From Pokkaliibacter plantistimulans (GTDB taxonomy: Bacteria > Pseudomonadota > Gammaproteobacteria > Pseudomonadales > Balneatricaceae): DNA of 64,000 nucleotides. Below are positions 51,255 to 61,493 of the stretch, piece by piece. The notes beneath the pieces are model-generated. The model worked only from the letters and a program-made list of their open reading frames with translations, was not told where the DNA came from and did no database searches. Both the position numbers and the translations under genes were made by a program. How positions within the stretch are numbered: the stretch's first letter is position 1; each line of letters begins with the position of its first letter. The stretch spans positions 1 through 64,000 of the forward strand of contig NZ_LAPT01000034.1 of assembly GCF_003194385.1 (NCBI RefSeq), in the 5' to 3' direction.

Positions 51255-52103
51255 ATGTCAGAACAGGCCTTATATATTGTCGCCACTCCAATTGGAAATC
51301 TTGAGGACTTAAGTCCTCGTGCTGTTGCCACATTGTCCAGCGTTGGGCTGATTGCGGCAGAAGATACTCGCCATAGTCAGCGTTTGCTGTCTCATTTCAA
51401 TATTCGGACCCCAGTGTGGGCTGTACATGATCACAATGAGCGCAAGCAGGCAGACGCTATTGTACAGCGATTGATGGGAGGGGAAAGTGTTGCTCTGGTT
51501 TCTGACGCAGGAACACCTCTAATCTCCGATCCTGGCTATCACCTGGTGAAGGAGGTGCGCCGGGCTGGATTCAAGGTGGTGCCGATACCGGGGCCGTGTG
51601 CCATGGTGACAGCGCTGTGTGCAGCAGGCCTGCCAACTGACAAGTTTGTATTTGAGGGGTTTCTGCCTGCAAAGGCGCAAGCCAGGCAGGCTGCGCTGGA
51701 AAAGGTCAGAGATGAAGCCAGGACTCTGGTGTTTTACGAAAGTCCACATCGCATTCTTGCCACGCTTCAGGCAATGGTGGAGGTGTTGGGTGAGGGGCGC
51801 GCCATGGTGATGGCGAGGGAATTGACCAAAACCTTCGAGACTTTTTTGTCTGGTTCGATTGCAGAAGTGCTGGCCGAGGTTGAAGCAGATCACAATCAGC
51901 AAAAGGGAGAGATGGTGCTTATGGTTCAGGGGCACTCTGTATCTGTTGCTGACGATGACGATCTGGATGCAGAGGGTGTGCGTGTCATGCAAATACTGCT
52001 GGAGTCGCTGTCAATCAGCCAGGCTGCCTCAACGGGTGCAAAAATACTTAATCAGTCGCGCAAGAAATTGTATCAGTGGGCTCTGGCGCGTCAGAGTGAC
52101 TAA
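51255..52103 (+). CDS. rsmI: 16S rRNA 2'-O-ribose C1402 methyltransferase
   Basis: A 282-residue SAM-dependent methyltransferase of the tetrapyrrole-methylase fold. LYIVATPIGNLEDLSPRAV at the start, AEDTRHSQRLL, LVSDAGTPLISDPG and RELTKTFETF are all family motifs. Divergent from lpoA, as in E. coli. Length is typical. Confidence 0.97.
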   Translation: MSEQALYIVATPIGNLEDLSPRAVATLSSVGLIAAEDTRHSQRLLSHFNIRTPVWAVHDHNERKQADAIVQRLMGGESVALVSDAGTPLISDPGYHLVKEVRRAGFKVVPIPGPCAMVTALCAAGLPTDKFVFEGFLPAKAQARQAALEKVRDEARTLVFYESPHRILATLQAMVEVLGEGRAMVMARELTKTFETFLSGSIAEVLAEVEADHNQQKGEMVLMVQGHSVSVADDDDLDAEGVRVMQILLESLSISQAASTGAKILNQSRKKLYQWALARQSD

Positions 52104-52151
52104 CAGACGGGACGGGTAACGGGGGTATTGAAGAATATCTGCAGTTGCCCC

Positions 52152-52179
52152 TTGTACCTTTGAAATTGCATGGTATCCT
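52152..52179 (+). promoter_or_regulatory. Promoter of RNase P RNA
   Basis: TTGTAC (52152-52157) and TATCCT (52174-52179) with a 16-bp spacer, 6-7 nt before the expected 5' end of the RNA. Confidence 0.6.
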
Positions 52180-52185
52180 TTGCCG

Positions 52186-52540
52186 CCGCTGAGTCCGCTG
52201 GACAATCGTCGCCCTGCAAGGGGGGGAGGAAAGTCCGGGCTCCACAGGGCAGAGTGCCAGATAACGTCTGGGAGGCGCGAGCCTACGGAAAGTGCAACAG
52301 AAAGTATACCGCCTAAGTCCGCAAGGACCGGTAAGGTTGAAATGGTGCGGTAAGAGCGCACCGCGTGGGTGGCAACACTCCACGGCGATGGTAAACCCCA
52401 CTCGGAGCAAGACCAAATAGGAACCCATTAGGCGTGGCCCACGCTGGGTTCGGGTAGGTCGCTTGAGGTCAGTGGTGACGCTGACCCTAGATGAATGATT
52501 GTCCTCGACAGAACCCGGCTTACAGGCGGGCTCAGCCCTT
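52186..52540 (+). ncRNA. rnpB: RNase P RNA, bacterial class A
   Basis: About 355 nt with the RNase P RNA hallmarks in order: GAGGAAAGTCCGGGCTCC (P4/CRI), CAGGGCAGAGTGCCAGATAA, AACAGAAAGTATACCGCC, GGTAAGGTTGAAATGGTG, GTAAACCCCACTCGGAGCAA, and the 3' CGACAGAACCCGGCTTACAG that closes P4. The catalytic ribozyme for tRNA 5' maturation. The flanking genes rsmI and mraZ match known synteny. Ends are estimated to within a few nucleotides. Confidence 0.97.
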
Positions 52541-52618
52541 CCTTTCTGATATGTATCCAACTCCTTTCTAGGCTTTCTTGAATTCCACTCATCTAGGCGT
52601 GGCTGGGTGGCTTTTGCC

Positions 52619-52647
52619 TTGCAAATGCTATGGTGCATTTCTATAGT
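52619..52647 (+). promoter_or_regulatory. Sigma70 promoter of the dcw cluster
   Basis: TTGCAA (52619-52624), 17-bp spacer, TATAGT (52642-52647). The start site would be near 52654, inside the MraZ repeat array. It would drive mraZ and much of the dcw cluster. Confidence 0.75.
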
Positions 52648-52651
52648 GTGG

Positions 52652-52690
52652 GTGGTGAAAAGTGGGAGAAAGTGGTGTTTAAGTGGGGAG
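52652..52690 (+). promoter_or_regulatory. MraZ operator: four GTGG repeats
   Basis: GTGG(T/G) units begin at 52652, 52662, 52672 and 52683 (spacing 10, 10, 11 bp), so one helical turn apart on one face. In E. coli MraZ binds TGGGN repeats with 5-nt spacers, the same 10-bp period. The array covers the predicted start site, consistent with autorepression. Confidence 0.75.
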
Positions 52691-52711
52691 GTTGTCAGTG
52701 AGTGAGGGTCG

Positions 52712-53173
52712 ATGGGTAGTTTTCGCGGGCTAACATCAATTTCTCTCGACGATAAGGGGCGAATGGCACTTCCTGCTCGTTACCGGGAGTTATTGACAGA
52801 AGCCTGTGACGGCAACCTGGTACTCACGATTGATACTGAAGATCCATGTTTGCTGCTCTATCCCTTGCCAGTATGGGAGGGTATTCAGGCGCGTCTGGAA
52901 GCACTGCCTAGCTATAACCCGGCGACTAGGCGTATCCAGCGCTTGTTGATTGGTCATGCTACAGATGTGCAAATGGATAAGCAGGGTCGTGTATTGCTGC
53001 CAATGGTGCTGCGAGCTTATGCCAGGCTGGACAAGCAAGTGGCGCTGATAGGTCAGGGACAGCGATTTGAGCTGTGGGATGAAGCAATGTGGATGCAGCG
53101 GCGAGAGGAGTATCTCGCGCCGACTCATGACATGGCTGGCTTGCCAGCTGAATTAAGTGAATTAGCACTGTAG
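52712..53173 (+). CDS. mraZ: Transcriptional regulator MraZ
   Basis: A 153-residue AbrB-like protein with two swapped-hairpin domains, each with a DxxGR motif: SLDDKGRMALPARYR and QMDKQGRVLLPMVLRAYARL. It forms a ring oligomer that binds repeats upstream of its own operon. First gene of the dcw cluster. Confidence 0.97.
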   Translation: MGSFRGLTSISLDDKGRMALPARYRELLTEACDGNLVLTIDTEDPCLLLYPLPVWEGIQARLEALPSYNPATRRIQRLLIGHATDVQMDKQGRVLLPMVLRAYARLDKQVALIGQGQRFELWDEAMWMQRREEYLAPTHDMAGLPAELSELAL

Positions 53174-53180
53174 GCGACAA

Positions 53181-54113
53181 ATGACAGATACCTATCAGCA
53201 CGTAACAGTACTCTTGGACGAGGCTGTCGATCAGCTGGTGACCAATAGTGATGGCGTCTACATTGACGGCACCTTCGGCCGTGGCGGCCACTCTTCACGC
53301 ATTCTTCAGCGGCTGTCTGCTAACGGCAGGCTAATAGCTATTGACAAGGATCCTGATGCCATTGCGGTGGCTAAGCAACGTTTTGCTGAAGATCCTCGTT
53401 TTGAAATTGTTCATGCATCCTTTGCTGATCTCGCCGAGATAGTCTCGCAGCGCTCTCTGCATGGGCAGATAAGCGGTGTCCTGCTTGATCTCGGTGTCTC
53501 ATCTCCCCAGCTGGATAATCCTGAGCGCGGCTTCAGCTTTATGCAGGACGGGCCACTGGATATGCGTATGGATCCTTCGCAGGGGCTCAGCGCTGCAGAC
53601 TGGGTCAACTCGGCAGCAGAGAAAGATATTGCTGATGTGCTCTTTGTTTACGGTGAAGAGCGTCATTCCCGGCGAATGGCAAAGGCTGTAGTAGCCGCCC
53701 GGCAAGTAGCACCTATTCTGCGTACCCATACGCTGTCAAAAATCATTACCGATGCCAACCCTGCCTGGGAGAAAGGTAAACACCCTGCAACGAGGGCATT
53801 TCAGGCCATTCGTATCTTTATCAATAAAGAACTGGACGACATCCAAACCTGCCTTGACGCATCTGCCGATGTGTTGACGTCTTCTGGTCGTCTGGTTGTC
53901 ATCAGTTTTCACTCCTTGGAAGACCGCATAGTTAAACGCTTTATCCGCAAGGAATCCAAAGGCGAGCAGCTGCCAAGAGGTCTGCCAGTTACTCAGGATA
54001 TGCTCAATATCCGTATGCGTACCTTGGGAAAGGCGCAAAAGGCTGAAGCTGACGAAGTAACCGACAATGTTCGGTCTCGCAGTGCAATCATGCGCGTAGC
54101 TGAGAGGATCTAG
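53181..54113 (+). CDS. rsmH: 16S rRNA N4-methyltransferase (C1402)
   Basis: A 310-residue Rossmann methyltransferase. HVTVLLDEAVDQLV at the start, GTFGRGGHS (SAM motif I), LLDLGVSSPQLDNPERGFSF and SFHSLEDRIVKRF are present. It methylates N4 of C1402, the same nucleotide that RsmI modifies on the ribose. 7 bp after mraZ. Confidence 0.98.
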   Translation: MTDTYQHVTVLLDEAVDQLVTNSDGVYIDGTFGRGGHSSRILQRLSANGRLIAIDKDPDAIAVAKQRFAEDPRFEIVHASFADLAEIVSQRSLHGQISGVLLDLGVSSPQLDNPERGFSFMQDGPLDMRMDPSQGLSAADWVNSAAEKDIADVLFVYGEERHSRRMAKAVVAARQVAPILRTHTLSKIITDANPAWEKGKHPATRAFQAIRIFINKELDDIQTCLDASADVLTSSGRLVVISFHSLEDRIVKRFIRKESKGEQLPRGLPVTQDMLNIRMRTLGKAQKAEADEVTDNVRSRSAIMRVAERI

Positions 54114-54114
54114 T

Positions 54115-54480
54115 ATGGGACAGGCGGTAGTGAACAAGCAGCCTGCTCGAGTGCAGAATGTTGTGCCTCAAAAACGGCTGGTCATGCATCCTGTACTCAA
54201 GATTGAGGCTTCTTCCTGGCGTGTCATCCTGATTGCGGTATTGATGGCAATGGTTGTTGCCAGTGCTGTGGCAGTGATCCTGAGCTCTCATTGGAATCGT
54301 AAACAATTTAATGAGCTGCAGCAGTTAGAGCGACAGCGTGATCGTCTGGAGGTCGAGTGGGGTCAGCTTTTGCTGGAGGAAAGTACCTGGTCAGCACACA
54401 GCCGGGTAGAGACGCTCGCTCGTGACAGGTTGCACATGTTTTCGCCTCCTCCCAAATCAATCATTATGGTTCAGCCATGA
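54115..54480 (+). CDS. ftsL: Cell-division protein FtsL
   Basis: A 121-residue bitopic protein with a cytoplasmic segment, one helix at about 36-57 and a periplasmic leucine-zipper coiled coil (about 63-95). With FtsB and FtsQ it activates FtsWI. It starts 1 nt after the rsmH stop and overlaps ftsI by 4 bp. Sequence is divergent as usual; identification depends on pattern and position. Confidence 0.93.
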   Translation: MGQAVVNKQPARVQNVVPQKRLVMHPVLKIEASSWRVILIAVLMAMVVASAVAVILSSHWNRKQFNELQQLERQRDRLEVEWGQLLLEESTWSAHSRVETLARDRLHMFSPPPKSIIMVQP

Positions 54481-56180
54481 GAAACACCAATACGGGCCTG
54501 CCATTCCCCTGGCGAGTACGCATAGTACTTGGCATGCTGGGGGCGCTCGCACTTATTCTGGTGGGGCAGCTCATTAACCTGCAGGTGGTACACCAGAACT
54601 TCCTGAATACTCAGGGAGATGCGCGTGCGCTGCGAAAAGAGGTCATTCCTGCGCATCGTGGCATGATTGTGGATCGTAATGGCGAGCCATTGGCTATCAG
54701 TGCGCCAGTCGAAACCCTATGGGCGGAACCGCAAATACTGAGCGAGTATCCCGATCGCTGGGCTGACCTGGCGACGGCTCTGGAGACACCCGCTGATGTG
54801 CTCGCTCAGCGTATCAAGCTTAATGCAACCAAAGAGTTTATGTATCTGCGTCGCCAGATGACGCCGAATGATGCAGCCAAGGTGGTGGCATTAGGCATTC
54901 CTGGCGTATATAGCCGCAAGGAGTATCGCAGGTTCTATCCCGCCGCCGAAGTGACCAGCCATGTTGTTGGCTTTACTGATGTCGATGGCAAAGGGCAGGA
55001 AGGGCTGGAGCTGGCTTATGACTCCTGGCTTGAAGGTGTGCCGGGGCTAAAAGACGTGTTGCGCGATCGCTTGGGGCGCAATATCAAGGATCTGAAACTG
55101 GTCAAGCAGGCACGCCCAGGTAAGGATCTGGTGTTGTCCATTGACTTGCGTCTGCAATATCTGGCGTATCAGGCGCTGAAAGGGGTGGTTGCAGAGAACG
55201 GCGCCAAGGCCGGAACCATGGTCGTACTGGATGCCAAGACGGGTGAGGTTTTGGCTATGGTTAACCAGCCTGCCTACAACCCCAATAACAGAGTCGACGT
55301 TTCGTCATCCAGTTTACGCAACCGGGCAATCACGGATATGTACGAGCCCGGCTCGACCATGAAGGCGCTGACCGTTTCATCCGGGTTGATGAATCACGTT
55401 ATTACGCCTGATACTAAAATTGACACCACCCCGGGGCGGTTGCGGATTACCTATAAGACGATCTCTGATCACCGTAACTACGGCGTCCTTGATATCACTG
55501 GCATTATTACCAAGTCCAGTAACGTTGGGGCGTCGAAAATTTCCATGATGCTGCCGGAAGGCGCGTTGTGGCAGACTTTCCATAGTTTTGGTCTCGGGCA
55601 AAATCCACAAACTGGTTTTCCTGGCGAACAGCCAGGGGAACTGCCTTTCTACAAGCCTACTCAGGTGCTGCAGCTGGCCACTATGTCGTACGGCTATGGC
55701 CTGACGGTTACACCACTGCAGCTTGCGCGGGCCTACGTCCCCTTTGCAAATGGCGGCAAGTTGTTCCCTGTTTCCATGGTGAAGCGGGCCAGTCCTGTTG
55801 AGCCGACTCAGGTAGTTACACCTGAAGTAGCTCATGATGTTTTAAAAATGCTGGAAACAGTAACCGAGAGTGGTGGTACGGCAACTCGTGCTCAGGTGCC
55901 CGGGTATCATCTTGCTGGCAAAACCGGGACCGTACACAAGGTTGGTCCGAATGGTTACGAGGCCAACAACTATTTTTCAGTATTTGCTGGTATTGCACCG
56001 GCATCTGATCCCCGTCTGGTAGCAGCCATCATCATAGATGACCCTTCCAGCGGAGAGTACTTCGGGGGAGCTGTGGCAGCGCCTGTGTTCGGCCGGTTTA
56101 TTGCTGGTGCTATGCGTCTCCTAAATATTCCGCCGGATGATCTTGAAGGTCTTATCAAGCTCCAAGGGAAAAAATCATGA
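54477..56180 (+). CDS. ftsI: Septal peptidoglycan transpeptidase FtsI (PBP3)
   Basis: A 567-residue class B PBP with an N-terminal helix (about 15-38), pedestal domain (IPAHRGMIVDRNGEPLAIS) and transpeptidase domain with S293-TMK, S347-SN and K482-TG active-site motifs. It crosslinks septal murein with FtsW and is a beta-lactam target. The start overlaps ftsL, and the stop overlaps murE. Confidence 0.98.
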   Translation: MRNTNTGLPFPWRVRIVLGMLGALALILVGQLINLQVVHQNFLNTQGDARALRKEVIPAHRGMIVDRNGEPLAISAPVETLWAEPQILSEYPDRWADLATALETPADVLAQRIKLNATKEFMYLRRQMTPNDAAKVVALGIPGVYSRKEYRRFYPAAEVTSHVVGFTDVDGKGQEGLELAYDSWLEGVPGLKDVLRDRLGRNIKDLKLVKQARPGKDLVLSIDLRLQYLAYQALKGVVAENGAKAGTMVVLDAKTGEVLAMVNQPAYNPNNRVDVSSSSLRNRAITDMYEPGSTMKALTVSSGLMNHVITPDTKIDTTPGRLRITYKTISDHRNYGVLDITGIITKSSNVGASKISMMLPEGALWQTFHSFGLGQNPQTGFPGEQPGELPFYKPTQVLQLATMSYGYGLTVTPLQLARAYVPFANGGKLFPVSMVKRASPVEPTQVVTPEVAHDVLKMLETVTESGGTATRAQVPGYHLAGKTGTVHKVGPNGYEANNYFSVFAGIAPASDPRLVAAIIIDDPSSGEYFGGAVAAPVFGRFIAGAMRLLNIPPDDLEGLIKLQGKKS

Positions 56181-57655
56181 GTGCTTCTCAGCCTGCAACT
56201 CTGGGTGAGTGGTTAGCAACAGAGCCGATCCCTGTCGAGTTGGCTCATCAGCCGTTGGCGCCTATTACGCTGGACAGTCGGCGCGTAGAGTCCGGTTATT
56301 GGTACGTCATTACGGTTCTGGATTCTGACAAGGCTCAGCGCTTTTATCTGGATGCCGTTGAACGCGGCGCTGCTATGGTGCTGGTTGATGCCAGCCTTTC
56401 TGTTGAAGAGAAGGTGGGTTGTCCCGTCATCAAACTGGCTGAGCTTAAATCGCGATTAGGCGAGTTGATGAACTGCTATTTTGCCTTTCCGAGCCGTCAG
56501 ATGGATGTCATTGGGGTCACGGGCACCAACGGGAAAACATCCGTCAGTCAGTTTATCGCTTCTGCTTTGGCATTTTTAGGTAAGCCCTGCGCCGTACTGG
56601 GTACCCTGGGCTATGGTATGCCGGGCCAGTTGCAGACCGCCACTCACACCACGCCCGATATTGATCGTGTGCATGGCGTTATGGCACAGATGCAGGTGCA
56701 GCAGGGCGCGAAAGCGGTAGCGATGGAGGTCTCATCCCATGCGCTGACTCAGGGGCGAGTGGACGGAGTGACGTTTCAGACTGCTGTTTTCACTAACCTG
56801 AGCCGTGACCATCTAGATTATCACGGCGATATGGCATCTTATGCCGTCGCCAAACAGTGTCTGTTCAAGTGTGCGGAATTACAGCACGCTGTCATTAATC
56901 TGGATGACTCCTGGGCTGCCAGCTTTATTGAGGTACTTGCTCCTACAGTAAATCTGGTGACCTATGCCACTGAGCAGGATGCAACTATCTATCTTGGGCT
57001 ATGGCATCCCGAACCAGACGGTATGCGTCTGGAATTCATGACGCCGCGAGGGCGTGTCTCCTTCTCGACCCCACTGTTGGGTCGTTTCAATGTCAGTAAT
57101 CTGCTGGCAGTAGCTGCTGTGCTTTACGCACAAGGCTATAGCGTTGAACAAATCAGTGCTGCGTTGGCTCAGGTGCAGCGTGTACCCGGACGGATGGAAT
57201 CATTCAGACAGCAGGGAAAACCACTACTAGTCGTTGATTATGCTCATACGCCCGATGCTCTGGTCAAAGCGCTCAGCGCACTGCGGGAGCATGTGCAGGG
57301 GCGGCTGTGGTGCGTATTTGGCTGTGGCGGCGACCGTGACCGAGGCAAGCGGCCATTGATGGCTGCGGCTGTGGAGTCCCAAGCCGACTTTATCATCCTG
57401 ACGCAGGACAACCCGCGCACCGAGTCATCACAGCAGATCATTGCCGATACTCAGGCAGGTTTCATGACATTGGATCACGTGAGCATCATCACTGATCGAG
57501 AGGCTGCCATTCGCTATGCGGTGGAGCATGCGTCGCCTGACGACATGGTACTGATCGCAGGTAAAGGCCATGAAGAATATCAAGACATTGCTGGCGTCAA
57601 ACATGCGTTTTCAGATCGTGCTTTGGCGGCAGAGCTATTGGGAGTGGCGTTGTGA
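56177..57655 (+). CDS. murE: UDP-MurNAc-L-Ala-D-Glu:meso-diaminopimelate ligase
   Basis: A 492-residue Mur ligase. P-loop GTNGKT at 116-121; the DNPR motif (in TQDNPRTES) marks specificity for meso-DAP rather than lysine, consistent with a Gram-negative. Cytoplasmic third amino-acid addition. Overlaps ftsI and murF by 4 bp each. Confidence 0.97.
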   Translation: MSASQPATLGEWLATEPIPVELAHQPLAPITLDSRRVESGYWYVITVLDSDKAQRFYLDAVERGAAMVLVDASLSVEEKVGCPVIKLAELKSRLGELMNCYFAFPSRQMDVIGVTGTNGKTSVSQFIASALAFLGKPCAVLGTLGYGMPGQLQTATHTTPDIDRVHGVMAQMQVQQGAKAVAMEVSSHALTQGRVDGVTFQTAVFTNLSRDHLDYHGDMASYAVAKQCLFKCAELQHAVINLDDSWAASFIEVLAPTVNLVTYATEQDATIYLGLWHPEPDGMRLEFMTPRGRVSFSTPLLGRFNVSNLLAVAAVLYAQGYSVEQISAALAQVQRVPGRMESFRQQGKPLLVVDYAHTPDALVKALSALREHVQGRLWCVFGCGGDRDRGKRPLMAAAVESQADFIILTQDNPRTESSQQIIADTQAGFMTLDHVSIITDREAAIRYAVEHASPDDMVLIAGKGHEEYQDIAGVKHAFSDRALAAELLGVAL

Positions 57656-59049
57656 TCGGTACCTGGGTTTTGAGTGATATCGCCGCAGCGTTGCCTGAGG
57701 CAGAACATCCAGTCGGTACAGCGTGGCAACATGTACAGGTTGCGTCGGTGACTACTGATTCACGTAATGTGCCAGAGGGCAGCGTTTTCGTGGCTCTGGT
57801 CGGTGAGCGTTTTGATGGCCATGACTTTATCGCAGAGGTAGAGCGGCAGGGGGCAGCTGCAGTTGTTGCATCTCGCCCGGTTAGTACGAGTCTCCCGGTA
57901 TTTATAGTCGACAATACCCTGACAGCACTAGGGAAACTTGGCTATGCCAACCGTCAGCGTTTTTCAGGCAAAGTTGCGGCGGTGACCGGTAGTAGCGGAA
58001 AAACGACGGTGAAAGAAATGCTGGCCGCCATCATGGCCACGCAAGGTAGCGTACTGGCTACCAAAGGTAACCTGAACAATGAAATTGGTGCGCCGCAGAC
58101 ATTACTGCAGCTATCTGACCAGCACCAGTATGGCGTGATTGAGCTGGGCGCCAGTGCGATTGGTGAAATAGCCCGTACAGTGGCAATGACCTGTCCGCAT
58201 GTGTCTATTCTCAATAATGCTGCGGGTGCTCATCTTGAGGGGTTTGGATCACTGGCAGGCGTGGTGCAGGCAAAGGGTGAAATTATTGATGGTTTGTTGC
58301 CAGGAGGGACCGCTGTTCTTAACGGTGACGACCCACACTTTTCCATCTGGCAGCAACGAGCCGCTGAACAGTCGCTTGATGTTCTGGTCTTCGGTGTTGA
58401 TGCCGAATGGGCCGATGTGCGTGCGTGCAAAGCTCAGATCTCGCCTGTAGGTACCTGGGGTTTTGAGTTGCATTTGCCGGATGGGACCTTCTCACCTGTG
58501 CAGCTGGCGTTGCCGGGTCAGCACAACATTCGCAATGCCCTCGCAGCGGCCGCTGCTGCGTTTGTTCAGGGCGTCACCGTTGAAGATATCGCCACAGGAT
58601 TAGAGCAGGTAAGGGCAACGCCAGGGCGCTGCTTCCCGATCATTACCGCTGATGGTATGCGCCTGCTTGATGACACCTACAATGCCAACCCTGCCTCGAT
58701 GAAAGCAGCGATTGATATGTTAATGTCGCTGCCCGGGCCACAGGTACTGACGTTGGGCAGTATGGCTGAACTCGGGGACAGTGCGGTTGATGCTCACTTC
58801 GACGTGGGACGTTATGCCGCCGAATGTGGTGTGCCGATGATGTTCTGTTGTGGGCCATTTGCAGCAGCACTCAAGGAGGGCTTCGACTCCTGTGAGGGGA
58901 AAGGTCAGGCATTCTCGTTTACAGATAAGCAAACGCTGATAGATCAGCTCAGAAATAAGGTAGATGCAAGCATGGTAGTACTGTGTAAGGGATCACGGAG
59001 TGCACAGATGGAAGTCGTGATTCAGGCTTTGCGCGGGGAGACCAACTGA
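57652..59049 (+). CDS. murF: UDP-MurNAc-tripeptide:D-Ala-D-Ala ligase
   Basis: A 465-residue Mur ligase, adding D-Ala-D-Ala. P-loop [12 protein letters not shown] at about 113-124; also [15 protein letters not shown] and [16 protein letters not shown]. It begins with GTG in a GTGA overlap with the murE stop. Normal length. Confidence 0.97.
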   Translation: MIGTWVLSDIAAALPEAEHPVGTAWQHVQVASVTTDSRNVPEGSVFVALVGERFDGHDFIAEVERQGAAAVVASRPVSTSLPVFIVDNTLTALGKLGYANRQRFSGKVAAVTGSSGKTTVKEMLAAIMATQGSVLATKGNLNNEIGAPQTLLQLSDQHQYGVIELGASAIGEIARTVAMTCPHVSILNNAAGAHLEGFGSLAGVVQAKGEIIDGLLPGGTAVLNGDDPHFSIWQQRAAEQSLDVLVFGVDAEWADVRACKAQISPVGTWGFELHLPDGTFSPVQLALPGQHNIRNALAAAAAAFVQGVTVEDIATGLEQVRATPGRCFPIITADGMRLLDDTYNANPASMKAAIDMLMSLPGPQVLTLGSMAELGDSAVDAHFDVGRYAAECGVPMMFCCGPFAAALKEGFDSCEGKGQAFSFTDKQTLIDQLRNKVDASMVVLCKGSRSAQMEVVIQALRGETN

Positions 59050-59050
59050 G

Positions 59051-60136
59051 ATGTTGCTCTGGCTTGCTACCTGGCTCAGTGAGTATCACACCGGCTTTGC
59101 TGTATTCCAGTATCTGACCCTGCGCGGCATCCTGGGTGTGCTGACGGCGCTGGGGCTTTCACTGGCTATTGGCCCGCTGATGATTCGTACCTTGCGCCAG
59201 TACCAGATTGGTCAGGCTGTGCGCAATGACGGCCCTCAGAGTCACCTGAGTAAAGCCGGTACACCTACTATGGGTGGGGCGTTGATACTGATTTCTATCG
59301 CTATCAGCACGCTATTGTGGGCCGATCTCAACAATCGCTATATCTGGGTTGTTCTGGCCGTAATGTTCGTCTTCGGTGCGGTAGGCTGGGTCGATGACTA
59401 CCGCAAGGTGATCGAAAAGAACTCCAAAGGCCTGCCAGCACGCTGGAAGTACTTCTGGCAGTCAGTAGGCGGCATCGGCGCCGCTGCATTTCTCTACGCA
59501 ACGGCCAGCACCGCAGCGGAAACAACCCTGATTATTCCGATGATCAAGCATTGGGCTATCCCTTTGGGAATGGTGGGTTTCGTGGTGTTTACCTATCTGG
59601 TGATTGTGGGCAGCTCCAATGCGGTCAACCTTACCGATGGCCTGGATGGTCTGGCGATCATGCCAACGGTCATGGTGGCGGGGGCAATGGGAATCTTTGC
59701 TTATGTCACTGGTAACGCCAAATTCGCTGAATATCTGCTGATCCCTTATGTACAGGGCAGCGGTGAGCTGCTGGTGATCTGTGGTGCTGTAGTTGGAGCA
59801 GGCCTCGGCTTCCTGTGGTTCAACACCTATCCCGCCCAGGTCTTCATGGGGGATGTAGGTGCTCTGGCATTGGGGGCTGTACTTGGCACCATGGCTGTCA
59901 TCGTGCGTCAGGAGCTAGTGCTGTTCATCATGGGGGGCGTCTTCGTGATGGAGACGGTTTCCGTGATTTTGCAGGTCGCCTCTTTCAAGCTCACCGGACG
60001 CCGTATTTTTCGGATGGCTCCGCTGCATCATCACTTTGAACTGAAGGGCTGGCCAGAACCACGTGTTATTGTGCGCTTCTGGATTGTTACCGTCATGCTC
60101 GTGCTGATCGGGCTTGCGACATTGAAGATTCGTTGA
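59051..60136 (+). CDS. mraY: Phospho-MurNAc-pentapeptide transferase MraY
   Basis: A 361-residue ten-helix enzyme making lipid I on undecaprenyl phosphate. Signatures: TPTMGG near residue 73, [16 protein letters not shown] near 192, and [19 protein letters not shown] near 324. It starts 1 nt after the murF stop. Length equals E. coli (360). Confidence 0.98.
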   Translation: MLLWLATWLSEYHTGFAVFQYLTLRGILGVLTALGLSLAIGPLMIRTLRQYQIGQAVRNDGPQSHLSKAGTPTMGGALILISIAISTLLWADLNNRYIWVVLAVMFVFGAVGWVDDYRKVIEKNSKGLPARWKYFWQSVGGIGAAAFLYATASTAAETTLIIPMIKHWAIPLGMVGFVVFTYLVIVGSSNAVNLTDGLDGLAIMPTVMVAGAMGIFAYVTGNAKFAEYLLIPYVQGSGELLVICGAVVGAGLGFLWFNTYPAQVFMGDVGALALGAVLGTMAVIVRQELVLFIMGGVFVMETVSVILQVASFKLTGRRIFRMAPLHHHFELKGWPEPRVIVRFWIVTVMLVLIGLATLKIR

Positions 60137-60146
60137 GGATGTGTTG

Positions 60147-61493
60147 GTGGAATTTATCACCTCAGATCAACTGACCATAGTAGTGGGGCTGGGTAAAACC
60201 GGCCTCAGCTGCGTCCGCTTCCTCAAGGCACGTAACCGTCGTGTCGCTGTGGTGGATACTCGTGAGCAACCGCCAGGTCTGGAACAATTGATCAGGGAGT
60301 TTCCTGATGTGGCGATTGAGTGCGGACCATTGCAGGAGCGCACCCTTAGTCTTGCGAGCGAGTTGATCGTAAGCCCCGGCTTGTCAATAAAGACACCGGC
60401 CATCGCGGCAGCAGCTGCAAATGGCGTAAAAGTCTGCGGTGATATCGAGCTGTTCTGTCGTGAAGCAAAGGCACCCATTGTCGCGATTACGGGGTCCAAC
60501 GCTAAAAGCACCGTTACTACGCTGGTCGGAGAGATGGCCAGGACGGCAGGCTGGCAGGTAGCGGTGGGGGGCAATATCGGTACACCTGCGCTGGATTTGC
60601 CATTGGTCGATGTTGACCTGTATGTCCTTGAGCTTTCCAGTTTCCAGTTGGAAACCACCCATTCACTTCGTGCAGAAGTAGCGACGGTTCTGAACGTAAG
60701 CCCTGACCATCTGGACCGCTACGATGGAATGGCTGACTACCATCAAGCCAAGCACCGTATATTTCGCGGCTGCAAACAGGTCGTAGTGAACAAGGACGAT
60801 CCGTTGTCCAGCCCATTAGTGTCTGAACAGGTAAAACAACACTTCTTCACTCTGGGGCGCAGTGATCTCAATGCATTCGGGGTGGATTACGATGAGCAGG
60901 GACGTGCCTGGCTGGCTTACCGCATGCAGCCATTGATGGCAGCCGACGAAGTTCGCATTCAGGGGCTGCACAATACAGCCAATGCATTGGCTGCACTGGC
61001 ATTGGGGAATGCTGTCGGTTTACCGATGGCCTCAATGCTTGAGACTTTGCGTCAGTTCCCTGGGTTGCCTCATCGCTGTGCTTGGGTTAGGGCATTGCAT
61101 GGAGTGAATTACTACAACGACTCCAAGGGCACCAATGTGGGTTCAACGGTGGCCGCGTTGCAGGGCTTTGGACAGACATCAGCAGGAAAGGTGGTGCTGA
61201 TCGCAGGTGGGGATGGCAAAGGCGCTTCCTTTGAGGATTTGCGTCAGCCTCTGGCGAAGTTTGCCCGTGCTTTGGTGCAGCTGGGGCGAGATGGTGAGCA
61301 GATTGCTGCATGTGCAACGGGGCTTGAAGTGCGCCGTGCCGAGTCGATGGAGCAGGCTGTCAGTCTGGCGCAGGCGCTCGCCCAAGAGGGGGATGTGGTG
61401 CTGCTTTCCCCCGCCTGTGCCAGTCTGGATATGTTTAAGAATTATGAGCACAGGGGTGAGGTATTCACTCAGGCTGTGGAGGCGCTGACATGA
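60147..61493 (+). CDS. murD: UDP-MurNAc-L-alanine:D-glutamate ligase
   Basis: A 448-residue Mur ligase. Rossmann-like VVGLGKTGLSC near the N-terminus, and P-loop ITGSNAKSTVTTL; the GSNAKS form rather than GSNGKS also occurs, from memory, in Pseudomonas. I prefer the GTG at 60147, 8 nt after GAGG; GTG 60141 and TTG 60144 in frame are closer to the Shine-Dalgarno and less likely. It overlaps ftsW by 4 bp. Confidence 0.96.
   Translation: MEFITSDQLTIVVGLGKTGLSCVRFLKARNRRVAVVDTREQPPGLEQLIREFPDVAIECGPLQERTLSLASELIVSPGLSIKTPAIAAAAANGVKVCGDIELFCREAKAPIVAITGSNAKSTVTTLVGEMARTAGWQVAVGGNIGTPALDLPLVDVDLYVLELSSFQLETTHSLRAEVATVLNVSPDHLDRYDGMADYHQAKHRIFRGCKQVVVNKDDPLSSPLVSEQVKQHFFTLGRSDLNAFGVDYDEQGRAWLAYRMQPLMAADEVRIQGLHNTANALAALALGNAVGLPMASMLETLRQFPGLPHRCAWVRALHGVNYYNDSKGTNVGSTVAALQGFGQTSAGKVVLIAGGDGKGASFEDLRQPLAKFARALVQLGRDGEQIAACATGLEVRRAESMEQAVSLAQALAQEGDVVLLSPACASLDMFKNYEHRGEVFTQAVEALT

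Noticed and set aside
52048-52638. 196-codon minus-strand open frame over rnpB
   Set aside because: It covers the RNase P RNA; the KPGSVEDNH-like peptide is a well-known false protein from antisense rnpB.
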